DNA of 9,555 bases from Desulfobacterales bacterium. GTDB taxonomy: Bacteria; Desulfobacterota; Desulfobulbia; Desulfobulbales; BM004. Positions within the stretch are counted from its first letter, which is position 1. The number at the start of each line of letters is the position of its first letter. Below the pieces are notes generated by a model. The model did not search any database, had not been told where the DNA came from, and was given only the letters and a program-made list of their open reading frames with translations. Positions 5,038 through 9,555 of the stretch are shown here, piece by piece. A program made the position numbers and the translations under genes. The stretch spans positions 1 to 9,555 of the forward strand of contig JAUXHH010000053.1 in NCBI GenBank assembly GCA_030621655.1. The letters run 5' to 3'.

Positions 5038-8016
5038 TTAGGACAGATTATTATTCGTGAGTATGACACACCGGGAACTCCCGCTGTCTACTTTTATGAG
5101 CAGAGGTTTTTCGAGTTGCACATGCCGCAGGTGTTTTGTCTCATCGTTTGCCTCCAATGATGCGAGCCATTTCCAATTGATAAAATCAGGCAGCTTTTCA
5201 TCGTTTTCCGTCACAGTCAGATACTTAATACCCATGGCCGTTATATTCTGGAAAAAATGGGTGCCCTGGGAGTCTTCAGCCGAAAGCTTCTCGTTGCGCA
5301 GCTCGATCATGGCAGTGACACCGGAAATATCCTCCCATCTCACCGGAATACCAAGCCACGGGTCAGCTGAACCCCATCTTCCGGGCCCGACGAGCAGATA
5401 AGGCCTTTGTTCTTTTTTGATTTTGGCATTGATCCGACTTATCTCGGTGGATATTTGCCTGGTATCTTTGGTGTCGAATGTTTCAGGTTTTACATAGACA
5501 ATATCTGCAATTTTATTGTTGATGCCATGCCCCAGGGGTTTGCTGGAATAGCAGAAGGCATTGTCGATATCATCCTGGCTGATATGCACTTCGTATTGAT
5601 CTTCGCCGGCAGTCATGGGGCGGATCTGTAGAAAATGGAATTTGTTTTTTTTATCGTCATCGCCAAGGTCCACTGCAAATTCGATCTCAATATCACAGCA
5701 CATACCCTTGTAGCCAATTTGCAGAAGGTCCTGCAGCAGCTCGTTAAGGGGGAGAACCCGATACTTTAGAATCCTGGCAAAGGTGACAACCTTGGGTCCT
5801 TTGGCAAAACTATCCCGGATAGAGTGTTCTTCAGGAAAATAAGTGCTTACCAGAGCCTGAACCGGTGCTTCATTTTCTGCTTCATCAATGTCCCGTCTTT
5901 CAAGATTTGAATGAAGGTAATCAAGGTCATCCGGATATCCTTTCATGCGCAGGGCATAAAAGGACTGTTGGGAATTGGCCAGTGTTTCATCAACATTTGG
6001 GAATTGGGGCAGAATTTGAGGATAACGGGGAGAAAAGAGAAGGCATTTTTCACCCTCTACAACTGTTTTGCCGAATCCCAGCGCAATCTGGGCAATGCCG
6101 TCATCTGCCTTCATTTTCCCCACAGGATAATAATTATATGATTTGACCACCCCTGAGACTGCCGGATAAAAATAGTCTCCCTGCGGCTCACCGGCCAGGA
6201 TCTGGATTATGACAGCCATGCTGTCCTGGCTTGTTGAATGCTTGTCTTTTTCAATGGCAAAAGCCCGGGGACCGGCAAAAAAAGTTGAACTGTAGACAAG
6301 TTTTACAGCCTTGACCAGTTGATTGAGCCGAACAGTTTCATCAGGATGGTTATTGGGCAGCATGTAGGTTTCAAAAAGGCCCGCATAAGGCTTATAAAAG
6401 GCATCTTCGAGCAGGCTTGAAGAACGAACGCTGAGAGGTTTGTGTACCTGCTGCAGGAAAATGGCCAGGTTTTTTTCAAGCCAGGCAGGAAGTTCTGCAG
6501 CAATAAACAGGGCAATGATCTCTTCATTGCTTTTACCTTCATAATCAATAAAGAGATCATTCTGCTCCATAAACCCATGGAATCCCTCTGTGGTTATCAC
6601 CAGGGTAGGGGGGATAGTTATGTCGAATTGAGGGTACTTATTACAGAGCCAGTTGTTTTTTTGGAGTTGCGAGGCCATGAAAGCAAGTCCCAGGGCCTTA
6701 CCTCCCATTGAGCCGTGCCCGATTTTTACAAACTGCATTATATCAGCATCAAAGTCGCGTTCGGAAAAATGTGCAACACCTCCCTTTTCTCTGAAGGTTC
6801 GTACAGCATTAACCTGGCCGATGAGGGCCTGGCGCAGTTTGGCAACACTTTTAAAATCCTGCATGCGGCTTTCATACATCCGTGATGCAAGACCGATCTC
6901 CGACCTGGCCATGATCCAGTTTGAAAAATGATTGTTTTCTGCATGAAACAAAAAAGATTCATCCGGGATCGTTGCCAGTTTTTTTTCAAAGGAGTGCAGG
7001 TTGACGGCCCGGTCAATTTCCGTGCCGTCCGGCAGATGAAAGACAAAATCACCAAAGCCGAGATGCTCCAGAAAAAAATGATGAATTTCTTCTTCAAGGG
7101 TATGTGAGTTTTTATTGACAAAACTTGCCGGGATTGATGTGGCTTTTTGGGCATTGCTTGATTCAGAGCTTAAAAGCAGCAGCGGTATATCAGGGATTTC
7201 CTTACGGATGTGAGAGAGCAGTTCAATGCCGGCATTATCATTAATCTTACCGTTTTTAGGAAAACGGGTATCTGAAAAGATGCCGAAAACATAGTCTTTA
7301 TATTTGTGATAAAGCTGCATGGCTTCTTCATAATTCTTTGCCACCAGTATCTTGGGCCGGGCCCGCATCTTTAACAAACGGTGTTCTTCGTTGAGGCTTT
7401 CAATTAAGACTGCCTGGGTCTGCGCCACAACCTCCCTGTAAAGCAGAGGCAGGAAGAACGATTTGTACAGGGGGGAATCCTCCACCAGTATCAGAACACG
7501 AACCATGGCAAGAGAGGTGTCCCATTCAACATTATAATGGTCCTCAATGTTTTTTATGAGTGCCAGGAGTAAAGCCGGATCTGCAGACCAGATATAAAAA
7601 TTATCTATTCCCTCCAGTCTGTCTTTTTCCAGATATGGAGCAATTGCTTTCTGGTTGTGGGCTAAGAGGATAACAGGCAGGTGCGGACAGATTTCCTTTA
7701 TCTTAATGCCTAATGTATTGCTGTCCATCTCGCCGATCTGCGGCAGGGTTATGACCAGGTCAAACTTTTTGTAACGTACCAGTTCAAGGGCTTCCTCGGC
7801 AACTGCGACACTGGTCAGGCGAGGTGGCTGGCTAAGGTTCAAGCCTCTGTATTCATTGATGATCCGGGTGGAGAGGCTGGTGTCCTCTTCCATGATAAAG
7901 GCGTCATAAGGACTTAGCACCAGGAGAATTTCCCGTATTTTGTGCGCCATCAGCTCGTGAAAGACCTTGAAGTTGCTGTCCAGGTCGTCAATCCATAAAC
8001 AAATGTCAGGCTCCAT
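5038..8016 (-). CDS. PEP/pyruvate-binding ATP-grasp protein with two receiver-like domains
   Basis: A 992-aa cytoplasmic protein of unknown function, often labelled PEP synthase. Residues about 30-165 form a receiver-like domain (SPYDAF, then DLVITLPQIGEMD) in which the phospho-acceptor Asp is Leu 91. Residues about 172-325 form a second receiver with acidic ED (179-180), acceptor Asp 249 (FSDTRFP), Ser 283 and Lys 302 (VNKNS). Residues about 425-805 are a PPDK_N ATP-grasp domain: GSMGGKALGLA (about 435-445), RSSSLLEDAF (531-540), PYAGLFETY, CDIEIEFAVD and the terminal LQIRPM (796-801). The phosphohistidine swivel domain and PEP/pyruvate barrel of PpsA and PPDK are absent. A C-terminal block carries GPGRWGSADPWLG (877-889) and SQGTHFFQN (916-924). 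A TTG at 8028 would add four residues; neither start has a well-spaced Shine-Dalgarno. It lies 30 nt after korC and 19 nt before gdhA. Confidence 0.9.
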   Translation of the reverse strand: MEPDICLWIDDLDSNFKVFHELMAHKIREILLVLSPYDAFIMEEDTSLSTRIINEYRGLNLSQPPRLTSVAVAEEALELVRYKKFDLVITLPQIGEMDSNTLGIKIKEICPHLPVILLAHNQKAIAPYLEKDRLEGIDNFYIWSADPALLLALIKNIEDHYNVEWDTSLAMVRVLILVEDSPLYKSFFLPLLYREVVAQTQAVLIESLNEEHRLLKMRARPKILVAKNYEEAMQLYHKYKDYVFGIFSDTRFPKNGKINDNAGIELLSHIRKEIPDIPLLLLSSESSNAQKATSIPASFVNKNSHTLEEEIHHFFLEHLGFGDFVFHLPDGTEIDRAVNLHSFEKKLATIPDESFLFHAENNHFSNWIMARSEIGLASRMYESRMQDFKSVAKLRQALIGQVNAVRTFREKGGVAHFSERDFDADIMQFVKIGHGSMGGKALGLAFMASQLQKNNWLCNKYPQFDITIPPTLVITTEGFHGFMEQNDLFIDYEGKSNEEIIALFIAAELPAWLEKNLAIFLQQVHKPLSVRSSSLLEDAFYKPYAGLFETYMLPNNHPDETVRLNQLVKAVKLVYSSTFFAGPRAFAIEKDKHSTSQDSMAVIIQILAGEPQGDYFYPAVSGVVKSYNYYPVGKMKADDGIAQIALGFGKTVVEGEKCLLFSPRYPQILPQFPNVDETLANSQQSFYALRMKGYPDDLDYLHSNLERRDIDEAENEAPVQALVSTYFPEEHSIRDSFAKGPKVVTFARILKYRVLPLNELLQDLLQIGYKGMCCDIEIEFAVDLGDDDKKNKFHFLQIRPMTAGEDQYEVHISQDDIDNAFCYSSKPLGHGINNKIADIVYVKPETFDTKDTRQISTEISRINAKIKKEQRPYLLVGPGRWGSADPWLGIPVRWEDISGVTAMIELRNEKLSAEDSQGTHFFQNITAMGIKYLTVTENDEKLPDFINWKWLASLEANDETKHLRHVQLEKPLLIKVDSGSSRCVILTNNNLS

Positions 8017-8046
8017 CAGCTTCCACAAGTATATGTTTCACAGGTG

Positions 8047-8637
8047 TCAGATTTCTTCTTCTTCGTCGGGGATGATTGAACGGGGCAGATTGTCAAGGTC
8101 AAATTTACTGGCGGCATTGATGCCTGCCTGCAAAGCCTTGTTGTTTAATTTTTCGGTGCCTTTAGGAACCCTGGCGGCCATGGCAGCCTCTAAGCTGTTT
8201 ATTGATAGAATAGGACAGAGATATCCCAGGACCCCCAGGGCAACAATATTGGCAACCATGTCCTTTCCCGCCGCCTCTCTGGCAATTTTTGTAAAAGGCA
8301 ATTCGACCACGCGGCTTGTAGGTACCTGCTCGACCAGGCCGGAGTCCACCAACAGCAAGCCGTTGGGTTTGAAACCATAACAGTAAGCATCACAGGAAGC
8401 CTGGTTCATAGCGAGCATCATGTCAATCTGGACTGCTTTAGGATAGTCAATCTGTTTACTGCTGATAACAACCTCTGCCTTGCACTTGCCGCCGCGCGCC
8501 TCAGGGCCGTAACTCTGGGTCTGGCTGACATGATATCCTTCAAAGATACCCGCAGCTTCCGCTAATATTATGGATGCCAGAATAATTCCCTGGCCGCCGG
8601 AACCGCTCAATCGTATCTCGAAACGATCAACATCCAT
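8047..8637 (-). CDS. korC: 2-oxoacid:ferredoxin oxidoreductase, gamma subunit (KorC-like)
   Basis: The gamma subunit (196 aa) of a CoA-dependent 2-oxoacid:ferredoxin oxidoreductase, which converts a 2-oxoacid, CoA and oxidised ferredoxin to acyl-CoA, CO2 and reduced ferredoxin. It starts with the typical RLSGSGGQGIILA (GxGGQG at 12-17) and has the family motif QSYGPEARGGKCKAEVVIS (from 41). The size fits stand-alone gamma subunits. The C-terminus ends in an acidic run (DEEEEI). It begins 4 nt after the korB stop, and its Shine-Dalgarno (AAAGGG, about 10 nt upstream) lies inside the last codons of korB, so the two are probably translationally coupled. Pairing with a KorB-type beta subunit and proximity to gdhA favour 2-oxoglutarate as substrate, but another 2-oxoacid is possible. 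Confidence 0.9.
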   Translation of the reverse strand: MDVDRFEIRLSGSGGQGIILASIILAEAAGIFEGYHVSQTQSYGPEARGGKCKAEVVISSKQIDYPKAVQIDMMLAMNQASCDAYCYGFKPNGLLLVDSGLVEQVPTSRVVELPFTKIAREAAGKDMVANIVALGVLGYLCPILSINSLEAAMAARVPKGTEKLNNKALQAGINAASKFDLDNLPRSIIPDEEEEI

Positions 8638-8641
8638 GTTT

Positions 8642-9472
8642 CTATTTCCCTTTGGCCTTTAATCTGATCTTCTGGTATTCCGCAATGTAATCCGGTTTAT
8701 CAATGTCTGCCAGAATGCCAATGGTGAACTTGGCGTCAAGTGAATCAGGAGGCATACTTGAACCGTTTTCACCGGATACGGCATGTTCTTTGAACCAGTT
8801 CAGCATAGTTACCGGGTCGCCCATATTATTGCGCCTGCCGAATTGTACATGGCAGTTCGACATTACTTCCACGACGCTGAAACCGTTATTCCGGATACCC
8901 TTCTCAATAAGTTTATCAAGCTGTACAGCGTGATAAACAGTTCCACGGGCTACGAAACTTGCTCCGGCTGCAACGGCGAGTTCGGCAATGGAAAAAGCAT
9001 GTTCGATATTGCTGAAGGAGGAAGTGGTTGAATTAGCTCCATAGGGTGTAGTTGGAGAGGCCTGCCCTCCGGTCATGCCATATATCTGGTTATTAATGAT
9101 GATGGCGGTGAGATCGAGGTTGCGACGGGCCGCGTGGATAAAGTGATTGCCTCCGATAGCTGTGGCGTCTCCATCTCCCATGACAACGATTACGTTAAGC
9201 GACGGTTTAGCAAGCTTGATGCCGGTTGCAAAGGTCAATGCCCTGCCGTGAGTGGTATGCATTGTATTGAAATCCACATAAGTGGGCATACGGCCGGAGC
9301 AGCCTATACCTGAAGCAAATACCACGTCATCCTTTTCAAGGCCCAGCCGCTCAACAGCACGTATAAGAGCGCCAAGAACGATGCCGTTTCCGCAGCCTGG
9401 ACACCAGACATGGGGGAACTTTTTGTGGTGCCGCAGATACTTATGGCGCAATTCGGTCATTCCTGAAAACAT
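8642..9472 (-). CDS. korB: 2-oxoacid:ferredoxin oxidoreductase, beta (TPP) subunit (KorB-like)
   Basis: The beta subunit (276 aa) of a CoA-dependent 2-oxoacid:ferredoxin oxidoreductase; it carries thiamine pyrophosphate and one [4Fe-4S] cluster. The cluster ligands are most likely C24 and C27 (WCPGCGNG), C58 (GIGCSGR) and C207 (SNCHVQFGRRN). The TPP/Mg motif runs from GDGDATAIGGNH (99-110) to NN (127-128), followed by the KorB signature IYGMTGGQASPTTP. This signature and the short length match 2-oxoglutarate-type beta subunits better than pyruvate-type ones. ATG 9472 is chosen because GGAG lies 8 nt upstream; the in-frame ATG at 9460 has no usable site. The alpha (KorA) and ferredoxin (KorD) subunits are not in the window and probably lie just beyond its right edge. 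Confidence 0.93.
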   Translation of the reverse strand: MFSGMTELRHKYLRHHKKFPHVWCPGCGNGIVLGALIRAVERLGLEKDDVVFASGIGCSGRMPTYVDFNTMHTTHGRALTFATGIKLAKPSLNVIVVMGDGDATAIGGNHFIHAARRNLDLTAIIINNQIYGMTGGQASPTTPYGANSTTSSFSNIEHAFSIAELAVAAGASFVARGTVYHAVQLDKLIEKGIRNNGFSVVEVMSNCHVQFGRRNNMGDPVTMLNWFKEHAVSGENGSSMPPDSLDAKFTIGILADIDKPDYIAEYQKIRLKAKGK

Positions 9473-9485
9473 GGAGTTATCTCCA
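9472..9485 (-). promoter_or_regulatory. korB Shine-Dalgarno within a small hairpin
   Basis: On the minus strand the sequence before korB reads TGGAG-ATAA-CTCCA, where the last A begins the ATG. The Shine-Dalgarno GGAG (9481-9484) can thus pair with CTCC directly before the start codon. The stem is only 5 bp with a tetraloop, so it may be weak. It supports the 9472 start and could modulate initiation. Confidence 0.45.
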
Positions 9486-9555
9486 ATTATGATAAATTTG
9501 TAAAAAACCTCTCAGTCGGCAACAGGGCCTAATAAAATCAATATGTTAAAAGAGT
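9486..9555 (-). other. Region upstream of korB, no confident gene
   Basis: All minus-strand frames entering from the right edge stop before korB, at about 9546, 9538 and 9512. Any upstream minus-strand gene such as korA must therefore end at least 39 nt before korB. The only frame with some length (13 codons, ending at TGA 9512-9514) shows nothing recognisable. The stretch is AT-rich, with a T6 run on the minus strand, and might hold a promoter, but I see no well-spaced hexamer pair. Confidence 0.4.

Noticed and set aside
5038..8016. Annotation as phosphoenolpyruvate synthase (ppsA)
   Set aside because: Only the ATP-grasp N-domain is shared. The phosphohistidine and PEP-binding domains are missing, so the enzyme name would mislead.
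1..9555. CRISPR array, tRNA, rRNA or insertion sequence
   Set aside because: No regularly spaced direct repeats, no tRNA-like cloverleaf with a recognisable T-loop, no rRNA signature and no transposase motif were seen on either strand.

Overview
The window reads as a chromosomal segment of a strict or facultative anaerobe. I favour a sulfate- or sulfur-metabolising Desulfobacterota lineage, with Desulfobulbales as a guess. The reasons are a ferredoxin-dependent 2-oxoacid oxidoreductase (KorB/KorC type), a tiny RCKP-type rubredoxin-like protein, a large PEP/pyruvate-binding (PPDK_N) signalling-type protein, and moderate GC content. The taxonomic call rests on gene content alone and is tentative.

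Left region (1-660): the 3' end of a Sel1-repeat gene enters on the + strand. It ends at an amber codon that sits inside what looks like a further Sel1 repeat. A strong hairpin with a T-tract on the minus strand separates it from a convergent 48-aa Cys-rich protein on the minus strand. An AT-rich intergenic stretch with an inverted repeat follows, then a 10-codon candidate leader ORF with a strong Shine-Dalgarno sequence just ahead of copA.

Middle (685-3189, +): a full-length Cu(+)-exporting P1B-1 ATPase (CopA) with two N-terminal heavy-metal-binding domains. It is followed by about 480 bases without a convincing gene. This gap holds a run of small hairpins enclosed by a 10-bp inverted repeat (3314-3447), which may be a structured RNA or a mobile intergenic repeat.

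Right (3669-9472, all minus strand): a compact run in transcription order korB - korC - 992-aa dual-receiver/ATP-grasp protein - gdhA, with gaps of 4, 30 and 19 nt. KorBC are two subunits of a 2-oxoacid:ferredoxin oxidoreductase, probably acting on 2-oxoglutarate. GdhA is hexameric glutamate dehydrogenase. The cluster therefore appears to control the 2-oxoglutarate branch point (succinyl-CoA versus glutamate). The large protein between them has a PPDK_N ATP-grasp core but no phosphohistidine or PEP domain, so it cannot be an ordinary PEP synthase. It is the best candidate in this window for an undescribed function.
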